Source: Gemmiger sp. An194 (GTDB taxonomy: Bacteria; Bacillota; Clostridia; Oscillospirales; Ruminococcaceae). Taken from it: a stretch of 64,000 bases of DNA. The notes under the pieces were generated by a model, which saw only the letters and a program-made list of their open reading frames with translations, was not told the DNA's origin and did not search any database. Location of the stretch: the NCBI RefSeq assembly GCF_002160145.1, contig NZ_NFKA01000005.1, positions 110,949-174,948 of the forward strand, given 5' to 3'. Made by a program: the position numbers and the translations under genes. Below, piece by piece: positions 34,305-43,342 of the stretch. How positions within the stretch are numbered: position 1 is the stretch's first letter; the number at the start of each line of letters is the position of its first letter.

Positions 34305-35231
34305 TCAGCCTAAAAATTCCCGGAGCATGGAATTCTCCGGCACCAGGTCCAGGCTCAGCGGGTCCACCAGCGAAAAGCAGCCCGCCAGAGCATTCAGCCG
34401 CTCGGCATTGGGATGATCCTCCGGCAGCTCGCCCGCCAGCGGGGTCACAAAGGGTGCCAGCAGACAGATCTCATAGCTGAAGGAAGTATCCATCAGCAGG
34501 TCTGCCTCCTTCTTGAACACCTTGATGAACTTATCCTCACCGGCACACACCCGCTCCCACATGTTCAGGGTCTTTTCCAGGCTGTGGCCCCGGAACTTAT
34601 AGTCCCGCACCATGCGGCGGGCCAGGCGGATATCCCGTGTGGGCAGCACCCGCTGTCCCCGGTAACTGTATTCCTCCCGCAGGCCCGCGTATACCTTATA
34701 CACCTGATCCCGGGGGAGGCTGTCGGTCAGCTGGGGATTCAGGGCGTGGATGCCCTCCACGATGCACACCCCGCCCTTCAGCTCCAGAGGAATCTTTTCC
34801 GGCTTCCGGTTCTCGGTGAGGAAGTCGAATTCCGGCAGCTCGGTGCGCCCGGTGGTGATCAGCTCGTTCAGGCATCGCTGGATCTCATCCACATCCAGCG
34901 CGGTGATGTTCTCGTAATCCTTGCTGCCGTCCGGCAAACGGGGATACTCGTTCAGGTTTTTATAAAAATTGTCCAGGCTGACCACCTGGGATGCCACGCC
35001 GCGCAGCCGCAGCGCCTCAGCCAGCTTGTGGGCCGTGGTGGTTTTGCCGGAGGCAGAGGGCCCGGTGAGCATGACCACCGAGCAACCGCTGGCCAGCACC
35101 TCGCTGGCGGCGGCATGCACCCTGCCCTCATATTCGTGCTCACAGTGGCGGGCAAAGCTGGCCGCACTTTCGGCGGCGGTATTGATCAGACTGACCTCAA
35201 CCAGTCGTTTCGGAATCCAGATAGCGGGCAT
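34305..35231 (-). CDS. Uridine kinase-like nucleoside kinase
   Basis: A 308-residue P-loop kinase of the uridine kinase/phosphoribulokinase family. The P-loop is TGPSASGKTTT (about residue 55), followed by VVSLDNFYKN, and the lid/adenine region KGGVCIVEGIHALNPQL. It is longer than classic uridine kinases, with an added N-terminal segment; in Clostridia this type follows hemZ and is annotated as nucleoside kinase. The start is uncertain: ATG 35231 lies 12 bases from AAGGAG, and a GTG three codons upstream is closer. It overlaps the hemZ end by 35 bases and closes the long operon. Confidence 0.84.
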   Translation of the reverse strand: MPAIWIPKRLVEVSLINTAAESAASFARHCEHEYEGRVHAAASEVLASGCSVVMLTGPSASGKTTTAHKLAEALRLRGVASQVVSLDNFYKNLNEYPRLPDGSKDYENITALDVDEIQRCLNELITTGRTELPEFDFLTENRKPEKIPLELKGGVCIVEGIHALNPQLTDSLPRDQVYKVYAGLREEYSYRGQRVLPTRDIRLARRMVRDYKFRGHSLEKTLNMWERVCAGEDKFIKVFKKEADLLMDTSFSYEICLLAPFVTPLAGELPEDHPNAERLNALAGCFSLVDPLSLDLVPENSMLREFLG

Positions 35232-36648
35232 AGAATGCACTCACTCCTTCTTTGCGGCGGAGGATCTCGTCGAATCCTTCGATGTATTCCGCCGGGTATT
35301 TGTAGTTGAAGATCCGCTCGATGCGGCTGCCGCCCGGCTGGCACAGCTTGGTGCTGCCGCCCGCGCCGGCGGACAGAATGGAGTGGATCTCCTCCATGAT
35401 ATAAATATTATAGTACCCCTCATAGCCGGGTTTACACCAGCCGGTGTTTTCCAGGTTCTTCAGGGTATTCTTCTGCCGGTAGAGATAGTACGGCCGGTAG
35501 CCCGCATCCGCCAGACGCTGGTTTGCCAGCTCCACCATGGCGGCCACATCGGCATAGGCCTCATCCCGGTTTTCGATCACCAGATTGGACGCCCGCTTCA
35601 GGGTGAGGGTGTGCACGGTGATATTCTCCGGGTCCAGTGCGATGGCCTGATCCAGACTGGCAGCAAAGCTTTCCACCGTGTCGCCGGGAAGGCCCGCGAT
35701 CAGGTCCATGTTGATGTTGCCGTGACCGACCTGCCGCGCCTCGGAAAAGCACTGCAGGATGTCCGCCGCGGAATGCTTGCGGCCGATGTTGGCCAGCACC
35801 TGATCGTTGAAGGTCTGGGGATTGATGGAGATGCGGCTTGCGCCGTATTCCTTGATGACTGCCAGCTTCTCTGCATCGGTGCAGTCGGGACGGCCCGCCT
35901 CCACGGTGTACTCCTCCAGCCGGAAAAGGTCGAAGCATTCCCGCACGGTGCCCATCAGCTGACGCAGCTGGTCTGCCGAAAGGCTGGTGGGGGTGCCGCC
36001 GCCGATGTAGATGGTTTTCAGATTCAGCCCGCAGTGCTCGGCCTGCCGCTTCATCTCCCGCACTTCCTCGCACAGCTTATCCACATAGGGCTGGACCAGC
36101 TTCTGATCCCGGCCGATGGTGCGGGACACAAAGCTGCAGTAGCTGCATCGGGAGGGGCAGAACGGGATGCCGATGTACAGGCTGTAGTCCAGCGGCTGCC
36201 GACCGGCGATGATGGGCTTTTGCAGGTCCGCGATCTGCAGCGCCAGCGAAAAGCGCTCCGGAGTGCAGTCGTAGCGGTCCACAAACAGGTCCCGGATGGC
36301 CTCTTCCGACCAGCCCGCAGCCCGCTTGTCGTGGATGATGCGCACCGGGCGTACGCCGGTGAGCTTGCCCCAGGGCATACGCAGACCGGTGGCCTGACCC
36401 AGCAGCTCATACAGAAGGCTGCACAGGGCAAACTCCACGCTCTCGCCCTCCCGGGGCAGGGGCGCGGTACGCACCAGACACTTACCGCCCCTCCGAACAC
36501 CCGCCGCCAGACGGCAGCGGCCCGCAGCGGCAAAGACCAGATCCTCACTGCGAACATACTTGGCAGTCAGGCTGGCACCGGGGAAAAACATACGGGCAAT
36601 GTTCTCCGGCTCATAACCGGAGATGCCGCCCTTGATATGAATCAGCAT
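35197..36648 (-). CDS. hemZ: Radical SAM coproporphyrinogen dehydrogenase HemZ
   Basis: A 483-residue radical SAM enzyme. The cluster-binding CPSRCSYCSF (CxxxCxxC) is about residue 165, preceded by YIGIPF and followed by TIYIGGGTPTSLSADQLRQLM, typical of the HemN/HemZ family. In Bacillus HemZ oxidises coproporphyrinogen III without oxygen, but Clostridial homologues occur in strains without full haem pathways, so the substrate is uncertain. The start MLIHIKGG follows GAGGAG. The gene order relA-dtd-MBL-hemZ is conserved in related Clostridia. Confidence 0.9.
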   Translation of the reverse strand: MLIHIKGGISGYEPENIARMFFPGASLTAKYVRSEDLVFAAAGRCRLAAGVRRGGKCLVRTAPLPREGESVEFALCSLLYELLGQATGLRMPWGKLTGVRPVRIIHDKRAAGWSEEAIRDLFVDRYDCTPERFSLALQIADLQKPIIAGRQPLDYSLYIGIPFCPSRCSYCSFVSRTIGRDQKLVQPYVDKLCEEVREMKRQAEHCGLNLKTIYIGGGTPTSLSADQLRQLMGTVRECFDLFRLEEYTVEAGRPDCTDAEKLAVIKEYGASRISINPQTFNDQVLANIGRKHSAADILQCFSEARQVGHGNINMDLIAGLPGDTVESFAASLDQAIALDPENITVHTLTLKRASNLVIENRDEAYADVAAMVELANQRLADAGYRPYYLYRQKNTLKNLENTGWCKPGYEGYYNIYIMEEIHSILSAGAGGSTKLCQPGGSRIERIFNYKYPAEYIEGFDEILRRKEGVSAFYARYLDSETTG

Positions 36649-36667
36649 AAATGCTCCTCGTCTTGCT

Positions 36668-37261
36668 TCAAACAAACATCAGATAGGGATTCTCGGCCTT
36701 TTCCTGGCCCAGGGTAGTGAAATCACCGTGGCCGGGCAGCACCGTGGTATCGTCCGCCAGAGGCAGGGTCTTGATCTTTTTCAGGCTGGCCCGCTGATCG
36801 GCAGGGCTGCCGCCTTCCAGATCGGTGCGGCCCACACCACCGGCGAACAGGGTATCGCCCGCAAAGAGCAGGCCGGCACACTCGATGATCCAGGAACCGG
36901 CAGTATGCCCCGGCGTGTGCCAGGGAGTAAACTGCGCCTCATCCACCTGAATGGAGGTGCCGTCCTCGTAGCAGGCGTCGTTTTTGGCCACCGGGTACAT
37001 CTCATCCCCCTTCGCGTCGGCGGGGTCCAGCCAGACCGGGCAGTTCCAGCGGCGGCGCAGCTCTTCCACGCTGTAGACATGGTCAAAATGGCCATGGGTC
37101 AGGAAGATATGGGTCAGCTTGGCGTTCTTTTCCGCCAGCAGGCGGTCGATCTCGTCCGCCGCCGGGGCCGGGTCCACTGCCACGGCGTTGCCCTGTTCGG
37201 TAACGATCACAAAGCTGTTGGTGTAATAGGGCGCAGGGCCCCGCAGATGATATACGTTCAT
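36668..37261 (-). CDS. MBL-fold metallo-hydrolase (glyoxalase II-like)
   Basis: A 197-residue metallo-beta-lactamase fold protein with the metal motif THGHFDH (about residue 54), PGHTAGSWII, LFAGDTLFAGGVGRTDLEGG, and a final LPGHGDFTTLGQEK. The pattern matches hydroxyacylglutathione hydrolase-like proteins; many clostridial members act on other thioesters. The start follows AAGGAG and it lies between dtd and hemZ with 20-30 base gaps. Confidence 0.9.
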   Translation of the reverse strand: MNVYHLRGPAPYYTNSFVIVTEQGNAVAVDPAPAADEIDRLLAEKNAKLTHIFLTHGHFDHVYSVEELRRRWNCPVWLDPADAKGDEMYPVAKNDACYEDGTSIQVDEAQFTPWHTPGHTAGSWIIECAGLLFAGDTLFAGGVGRTDLEGGSPADQRASLKKIKTLPLADDTTVLPGHGDFTTLGQEKAENPYLMFV

Positions 37262-37289
37262 GGGGTCTCCTTCTTGTTCGGGAAATCGT

Positions 37290-37739
37290 TTACCACTCGT
37301 CGGTATCGATCACAATGGTCACCGGGCCGTCGTTGGTCAGGCTCAGCTGCATATCGGCACCGAATTCGCCGTGCTGTACCTCTTTCAGGCCCTGCTCATT
37401 CATCTTCTCCAGGAACAGCTCATAGGCCTGCACCGAGAGCGGGGGCTTGGCGGCAGCAATGAAGCTGGGCCGCTTGCCTTTCTTTGTGTCCGCGTAGAGG
37501 GTGAAATTGCTCACCACCAGGGCGGAATAGCCCAGCTCCACGGCGCTCTTGTTCAATTTGCCCGCCTCATCGGAAAAGATGCGCAGATGAGCGCATTTTT
37601 CCGCCAGCTTGGGCACAATGGCCAGGGTGTCAGTATCCTTCACGCCCAGCAGAATTACCAGACCGGGGCCGATGGGCCGGGGTGCGCCCCCGTCCACCAC
37701 CACACTGGCGCTGGTCACACGCTGTATTACAGCTCGCAT
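37290..37739 (-). CDS. dtd: D-aminoacyl-tRNA deacylase
   Basis: A 149-residue DTD homodimeric enzyme freeing tRNA from D-amino acids. Diagnostic motifs are [37 protein letters not shown] (SQxT-like motif, here SNFT) and a C-terminal [16 protein letters not shown] (NxGPVT motif). The SQFTLYAD Gln is replaced by Asn, a mild deviation. It directly follows relA, the usual neighbour in Firmicutes. Confidence 0.95.
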   Translation of the reverse strand: MRAVIQRVTSASVVVDGGAPRPIGPGLVILLGVKDTDTLAIVPKLAEKCAHLRIFSDEAGKLNKSAVELGYSALVVSNFTLYADTKKGKRPSFIAAAKPPLSVQAYELFLEKMNEQGLKEVQHGEFGADMQLSLTNDGPVTIVIDTDEW

Positions 37740-37763
37740 TGGTTTTCTCCTTGTCCTTGAGAT

Positions 37764-39935
37764 TTATACGCGCATCACGCTGACAACGTCCTTCACCCGG
37801 CGCAGCTTGGCCAGCACGCTGTTCAGATGCTCGGTGCTGGCGATGCCGATGGTCAGCGACATGGAAGCGCGTCCGTTGTCCACCGCGCGGGCACTCATGG
37901 CGTATACCGGCACCCGCAGGTCGGCCAGGGCCATGGCCACATCGCCCACCAGACCGTTGCGGTCCATGGCGGTCAGCTCCAGAGTAGCCTTGTAGTTCTC
38001 CTGTTTGGTATCCTCCCAGTAAGCGCGTACCCAGCGGCCACGGTTCTCCGGGTCGTTCATGCTGGCCTGGGCATTCTGGCAGTCCTTTTTGTGGATGGAC
38101 ACGCCGAAGCCACGGGTGATGAAGCCCACGATCTCGTCGCCAGGCAGGGGGCTGCAGCACTTGGCGAACTTCACCGGGCAGTTGTCGATGCCTTCCACCA
38201 CAACGCCGTCGCTGCCCTTGTATTTTTTCAGGGGGATGTCCGCCAGCAGGTTGGCTTTCTCGTCGCCCGCCTTCAGCTTGCCGTATTCGTCCTTGATCTT
38301 GCCCATCAGACGGCTGATCTGCAGACCGCCGTAGCCCAGCGCCGCATACATTTCGTCGGCGCTGTTCAGCCGCTGGCGGCGGGCGATCTCAGCCATGAAC
38401 TCATCCCACTTGTCATCCGGGACAGTGATCAGGTTGCGGCGCATCTCCCGCTCCAGGGCTGCGCGGCCCTCCTGAATGTTCTCCTCCCGGCGTTCCTTCT
38501 TGAACCAGTTCCGGATCTTGTTGCGGGCCTCGCTGGTGGTCACGATCTTCAGCCAGTCACGGCTGGGACCCTTGTCCGCCGGGCCGGTGATGATCTCGAT
38601 GATCTCGCCGGTGACCACTTTATGGTCGATGGGCACGATGCGGCTGTTCACCTTGGCACCGATCATCCGGTTGCCCACCGCCGAATGGATGGCGTAGGCA
38701 AAGTCGATGGCGGTGGCTCCGGCAGGCAGGTTGATCACATCACCCTTGGGCGTGAAGGCAAACACCTCTTCGGGCAGCAAGTCGCCCTTGATGTCCTGCA
38801 GCAGGCTGCCGGCATCCTCGTTCTCCCGCTGGCTTTCCAGCAGCTGGCGAACCCAGGCCAGGCGCTCCTCCAGACGATCGCTTCCGCCGCTCTGGATACC
38901 AGCCTTGTATTTCCAGTGAGCCGCCACGCCGTATTCCGCCATCTGGTCCATCTCGCGGGTGCGGATCTGCACCTCAAAGGGGATACCCTCGTGGCCGATG
39001 ACGGTGGTATGCAGCGACTGGTAGCCGTTGGGCTTGGGGGTGGAGATATAGTCCTTGAACCGGTTGGGCAGCGGGTGGTACATGTCGTGGATCACGCCCA
39101 GCGCATTGTAACACTCGGCCACCGTATCCAGGATGATGCGCACCGCGTACACATCGTAGATCTCCTCAAAGTCCCGGTTCTGCATGAACATCTTGCGGTA
39201 GATGCCGTAGACGCTCTTGACGCGGCTCTTCATAATGGCTTCCGGCATGCCGTTTTCCGCCAGCCGTTCCCGGATGACCTCGGCAATGTGGGTCACAAAT
39301 TCCCGGCCGCCGTTTTCTGCCAGCAGCTCCTTGATATTCTCATAGCCCACCGGGTCCAGATAGCGCAGGCTGCGGTCTTCCAGCTCTTCCTTGATGTTGC
39401 TGATGCCCAGACGGTGCGCGATGGGCGCATAGACCTCCATGGTCTCCAGAGCCTTGTCCCGCCGCTTCTGCTCGGGCCAGGCATCACCGGTACGCATGTT
39501 GTGCAGCCGGTCGCACAGCTTGATGATCATGACCCGAACATCCTGGCTCATGGCCATGAGCATCTTGCGCAGGTTCTCGGCCTGCTGCTCCTCCACCGAG
39601 GAGAACTGGATCTTGGTCAGCTTGGTGACACCGTCCACCATATGGGCCACATCCGCGCCGAACTGGCTTTCCAGCTCATTCAGTGTGACCGAGGTGTCCT
39701 CCACCACGTCGTGCATCAGGGCGGCGGCCAGGCTCTCGGTGTCCATGCCCAGATCCACCAGCAGCATGGCCACATGCAGCGGGTGACAGATATAGGGCTC
39801 GCCGGAGCGGCGGAACTGGCCGCTGTGGGCCCGCTCCGCCAGCTGGTATGCCTTGTCCAGCATCTCCATATCGTAAGGACGGCCCGATTCCAGGACCATT
39901 TGCTTCAAATCATCGTATACTACATATCCAGCCAT
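37764..39935 (-). CDS. relA: Bifunctional (p)ppGpp synthetase/hydrolase
   Basis: A 723-residue RelA/SpoT homologue. The HD hydrolase domain (about 40-190) retains HPLHVA, LMHDVVEDT and DRLHNMRTG, so hydrolase is probably active. The synthetase domain (about 235-350) has SRVKSVYGIYRKM, YDVYAVRIIL and YQSLHTTVIG. TGS (about 390-455), helical and a C-terminal ACT domain (about 650-723) follow. The start follows GGAGG. It lies three bases from recJ; the apt gene common at this spot in other Firmicutes is absent. Central to the stringent response. Confidence 0.97.
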   Translation of the reverse strand: MAGYVVYDDLKQMVLESGRPYDMEMLDKAYQLAERAHSGQFRRSGEPYICHPLHVAMLLVDLGMDTESLAAALMHDVVEDTSVTLNELESQFGADVAHMVDGVTKLTKIQFSSVEEQQAENLRKMLMAMSQDVRVMIIKLCDRLHNMRTGDAWPEQKRRDKALETMEVYAPIAHRLGISNIKEELEDRSLRYLDPVGYENIKELLAENGGREFVTHIAEVIRERLAENGMPEAIMKSRVKSVYGIYRKMFMQNRDFEEIYDVYAVRIILDTVAECYNALGVIHDMYHPLPNRFKDYISTPKPNGYQSLHTTVIGHEGIPFEVQIRTREMDQMAEYGVAAHWKYKAGIQSGGSDRLEERLAWVRQLLESQRENEDAGSLLQDIKGDLLPEEVFAFTPKGDVINLPAGATAIDFAYAIHSAVGNRMIGAKVNSRIVPIDHKVVTGEIIEIITGPADKGPSRDWLKIVTTSEARNKIRNWFKKERREENIQEGRAALEREMRRNLITVPDDKWDEFMAEIARRQRLNSADEMYAALGYGGLQISRLMGKIKDEYGKLKAGDEKANLLADIPLKKYKGSDGVVVEGIDNCPVKFAKCCSPLPGDEIVGFITRGFGVSIHKKDCQNAQASMNDPENRGRWVRAYWEDTKQENYKATLELTAMDRNGLVGDVAMALADLRVPVYAMSARAVDNGRASMSLTIGIASTEHLNSVLAKLRRVKDVVSVMRV

Positions 39936-39938
39936 GGA

Positions 39939-41972
39939 TCATGCCTCCAGTGCCTTGAGTATCGGGGCCGAGAACAGGTCCTGTTTCTGGGCCACCGGTA
40001 CCGGCGCATACTTTTTAGCCCCGCCGGTCTCGCAGATCTCCACGAGACCCAACTGGGTCAGGGCGGTCAAACCCGCCAGAATCCGCCCGGTATTCTCCGG
40101 GCCGAGTTTCGCAAAAACCGGCTGCAGATCCTGCGCCCACACCTCGCCCTTCTGGATCATGCGGTAGAGTGTCACGATCAGGGCGCGCTGGGGCAGCAGC
40201 TCCTGCCGCTGCCGGTCAGGCAGTTTGCTGCCGTGTAAAAAGGCGTCAAAAAGCGCCGCCTGCCGGGCAGTCTGGGCAGGCAGGCCCGCGGGGCGCAGCT
40301 CCCGGATACGGCCGGACAGCTGGGGCCCGTTCTTTCCTTGATAGATGGACAAAGTGATGGCTGCATCCACCCGGTCGCCGGTCTGGTAGGGCAGCTGGGC
40401 CACACTCACGCCAAAATAGGCAGCGTACAGACATCCTCCACCCTGGCGCAGCCGCAGCCGGCAGTGACGCCCGTCGCTCACCGGATAAACGCCCTCGATC
40501 AGTGCATTTTCCAGAAGGAACAGGGGCGCGGGATTTCCGTTGCCGCAGGGGGCCAGGTAGTCCAGGCCCTCCACCTCCTGCACGGTCAGCGTGTCCAGCC
40601 GGACGGTCACATCCAGCTCCAGCGGCGGGCTTTCCAGCACCGGGTATTCCCGGGCGGCAAACTCGTTCAGCGCCTTGCGCAGCGCCGGGATATTTTCCTC
40701 CTTCACCGAGAGACCCGCCGCCAGCGCATGGCCGCCAAAGCGCAGCAGCAAATCGCCGCAGGCGCTGATGGCCTTATGCAGGTTGAAGCCGGGCACACTT
40801 CGGCCGGAGCCCTTGCCCTCACCCTCCTGCACGCTGATCACGATCACCGGCTTGCCGTAGTGCTCCACCAGACGGCTGGCCACGATGCCGATCACGCCGG
40901 GATGGTAGTCCTCGCCCCAGACCAGAATCACCCGGTCGTTCTGGCGGGCGGGGTCTGCCGCCAGCTGAGCTTCGGCTTCGGCCATGATGCGCTGCTCGGC
41001 CTCCTGCCGGGCGATGTTGCTGGCCACCAGCTGGTCGGTGAGCTGCTGGGCTCTTGCCTCGTCCTCACACAGCAGCAGCTGCAGCGCGCTCACCGCGGAA
41101 TCCATCCGCCCGGCGGCGTTCAGCCGGGGCGCGATGGCAAAGCTGATGCTCTCGCTGGTCACGGGCTTGTCGCCCAGACCACAGGCCTCCAGCAGCGCCA
41201 GAAGGCCGGGCCGCTCGCTGTTCTGCAGTGCATACAGGCCGTGCTTTACAATGGTTCGGTTTTCCCCCTGCAGCACCATCACATCCGCCACGGTACCGAT
41301 GGCCGCCAGATCCCCGCAGAAATCCAGCAGCAGCTCCGGCTCGCAGCCGTCCAGCGCGGCACACAGCTTGAAGGCCACACCCGCGCCGGAAAGGGTCTTG
41401 CAGGGGCTTGTGTCGTCCGCCCGCGCAGGGTCCACCACCGCCACTGCCTCCGGCAGAGTTTCGCCGGGCAGGTGGTGGTCGGTGATCACCAGGTCCACGC
41501 CCAGCTCCTTGGCGCGCCGGGCCTCCTGGACGGCGGTGATGCCGTTATCCACCGTGATGATGAGCTTATAGCCCTTTTCGGCCAGCTGCTCCACGATGGC
41601 GTTGGTCAGGCCGTAGCCATCCTCCTCGCGGCTGGGCAGCTTGCAGCGCACATTGGCGCCCATCCCACGCAAATGAGAATATAAAAGGGCGGTGGCAGTC
41701 ACGCCGTCCACATCGTAATCGCCAAAGATCACGATGGGCTGCTCTTCGTCCACCGCCTGTAAGATCCGCTGGACTGCTTTGTCCATATCCCGCATCAGAA
41801 ACGGGTCGGACAAGGGAGCATCCTGCTCCAGAAATTCCATGGCCTGCTCGGGGCTGCTCATGCCCCGGACCACCAGGATACGCGCCAGAAGCAGCGGCGC
41901 GCCGATGGCGTTCGCCAGCCGTGCGGCGGCCTGCTCATCGGGCTGCTTGACTTGCCAGGCTCGATAGGTCAT
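39939..41972 (-). CDS. recJ: Single-stranded-DNA-specific exonuclease RecJ
   Basis: A 677-residue DHH-family 5'-3' exonuclease. Motifs: IVIFGDYDVDGVTATALL (I), ITVDNGI (II), ITDHHLPG (DHH, III), and the DHHA1 GRMDSA and GSGRSVPGFNLHKAI region. After an OB-type domain there is a winged C-terminus used in Gram-positive forms. The start MTYRAWQ follows AAAGGAG and overlaps the upstream stop by ATGA. It is about 70-100 residues shorter than many clostridial RecJ but has all catalytic motifs. Confidence 0.94.
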   Translation of the reverse strand: MTYRAWQVKQPDEQAAARLANAIGAPLLLARILVVRGMSSPEQAMEFLEQDAPLSDPFLMRDMDKAVQRILQAVDEEQPIVIFGDYDVDGVTATALLYSHLRGMGANVRCKLPSREEDGYGLTNAIVEQLAEKGYKLIITVDNGITAVQEARRAKELGVDLVITDHHLPGETLPEAVAVVDPARADDTSPCKTLSGAGVAFKLCAALDGCEPELLLDFCGDLAAIGTVADVMVLQGENRTIVKHGLYALQNSERPGLLALLEACGLGDKPVTSESISFAIAPRLNAAGRMDSAVSALQLLLCEDEARAQQLTDQLVASNIARQEAEQRIMAEAEAQLAADPARQNDRVILVWGEDYHPGVIGIVASRLVEHYGKPVIVISVQEGEGKGSGRSVPGFNLHKAISACGDLLLRFGGHALAAGLSVKEENIPALRKALNEFAAREYPVLESPPLELDVTVRLDTLTVQEVEGLDYLAPCGNGNPAPLFLLENALIEGVYPVSDGRHCRLRLRQGGGCLYAAYFGVSVAQLPYQTGDRVDAAITLSIYQGKNGPQLSGRIRELRPAGLPAQTARQAALFDAFLHGSKLPDRQRQELLPQRALIVTLYRMIQKGEVWAQDLQPVFAKLGPENTGRILAGLTALTQLGLVEICETGGAKKYAPVPVAQKQDLFSAPILKALEA

Positions 41973-43273
41973 TGATTGCTTTGCTCCTTTGAATAGAAAG
42001 TATCGTCCGCCGAAAGACCGTCCTGGGCCAGCATGGCCTGCATGGCGCTGATCTCGGTGGATACATCCAGCGCGGCGTCGCTGAGCAGATCGTCGCGCAG
42101 GTTCTCGAAGGCACGGTTCACCGTATGCAGGATGCCGGTGATCTCCAGCTTGATGTTCCCTGCCACGTCGCCCTTCTGGTCCTTCACATCGTCGTAGGTT
42201 TTCAGCAGCTTCAGGGTGGTGGGCATGTAATACCGCACCAGACGGCGCACCTTTCCGGCGCTGTTCGGGTGGTCCTCCACCCAATCCAGAATTTCACCGG
42301 CCTGGGTCTGCATGCGCACCAGCTCCTGCTGAAGGTCCGGTTCGTCCGCCGCGGCGGCTGCATGCTCACCCAGCACCTTCAGAAACTGGGCTCCCTGATC
42401 CAGAGTCGCCCGCAGCTCGGCCCCTGCCGGGTCTGCCTCCTCCTGCTGACGGCGGGTCTCCTGGGCGCGGCGCTCCTCTTCCTGTTGGCGCTGCAGCTCC
42501 CGGTATTCCGCTGCGTTCAGGAAAAATCGTTCTTCTTCCTCATCCAGATAGGCGTTGGGCAGCCAGCCCTTGCGAATCATAAGGGTCAAATCCTTCTTTA
42601 CGAAGGAAACCGGGCGCTGCACCACTTCACTGAGCCGGGTCAGCGGCACATTGGTCTGCTGGCCCATACCCATCAGGTAACGCTTGCGGCGGAAACGGCG
42701 TCCCGGCTGCACAAACAGCCAGCGGGCGCCCAGGGAAACAGCAACGCAGAGTCCCAGTGAGATGAAACTGAGCACGACATCTGTTGCAAAAACTTCAGGA
42801 ATGCCATACATAAATCCGGCCACAAAGATCAGTATGCTGAACAAACCCAGCACCACCGCGCAGCCCACTGCAATGGTTCCGCCCATCATGCAAAGACCGT
42901 TGGCCAGCGTTTCACCCAGCCGGTCCGCTGTCCGGTCCATGCGTGCAACCACTCGGCTTGCCGCAGCCTGTGTGCGGGGTGCGTTGTAACGGGGCGTACT
43001 GGTGGCGGAGGGGCGCACGGGCTGCGGAGGCTGCTGGCCCTGCTTGCCTGCGGCCTGGGCCTCGTTCAGGCTTTTCTGCACCTGCTCCCAGCCCTCCTTC
43101 AGGCCTCGGCCCACCTCGGCGGCCACGGCAACGCCCAGCTCGTTCATGCTGCGGCATACCTCGTCCAAGTAGGGGTCCTGGCTGCCGGGGGTGCGGCCGC
43201 TGCCGGTCTGGCTGCGGCGCTGCTGGCCCTGTCGGCCCCAGGCATCGTATTCATACGGTCGTTTGTCTGCCAT
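41969..43273 (-). CDS. XpaC-like 5-bromo-4-chloroindolyl phosphate hydrolysis family protein
   Basis: A 434-residue protein of the XpaC family. A disordered Gly/Gln/Pro-rich N-terminal 110 residues precedes two membrane helices (about 135-195) and a helical C-terminal domain (GKVRRLVRYYMPTTLKLLKTYDDVKDQKG, a family hallmark). The historical name refers to a phenotype in Bacillus; the true activity is unknown and it usually sits beside the toxic-anion protein TelA, which is absent here. Start MADKRP follows GGGGAAG. Stop overlaps recJ start. Confidence 0.85.
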   Translation of the reverse strand: MADKRPYEYDAWGRQGQQRRSQTGSGRTPGSQDPYLDEVCRSMNELGVAVAAEVGRGLKEGWEQVQKSLNEAQAAGKQGQQPPQPVRPSATSTPRYNAPRTQAAASRVVARMDRTADRLGETLANGLCMMGGTIAVGCAVVLGLFSILIFVAGFMYGIPEVFATDVVLSFISLGLCVAVSLGARWLFVQPGRRFRRKRYLMGMGQQTNVPLTRLSEVVQRPVSFVKKDLTLMIRKGWLPNAYLDEEEERFFLNAAEYRELQRQQEEERRAQETRRQQEEADPAGAELRATLDQGAQFLKVLGEHAAAAADEPDLQQELVRMQTQAGEILDWVEDHPNSAGKVRRLVRYYMPTTLKLLKTYDDVKDQKGDVAGNIKLEITGILHTVNRAFENLRDDLLSDAALDVSTEISAMQAMLAQDGLSADDTFYSKEQSNQ

Positions 43274-43342
43274 CTTCTCTTCCCCATCCATTCCGTTTTA
43301 CTGTTCTGCTTTTTGAGCTATGCTCAAAATGCAAAGCTTATG

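Noticed and set aside
37827..40238. Plus-strand 803-codon frame opposite relA and recJ
   Set aside because: Long only because of high G+C in the coding strand of relA; no family resemblance.
43290..43342. Hairpin TTTTGAGC-ATA-GCTCAAAA between the FAD and XpaC-like genes as terminator
   Set aside because: A/T-rich stem without a T-run on the coding strand; insufficient to call an operon end.
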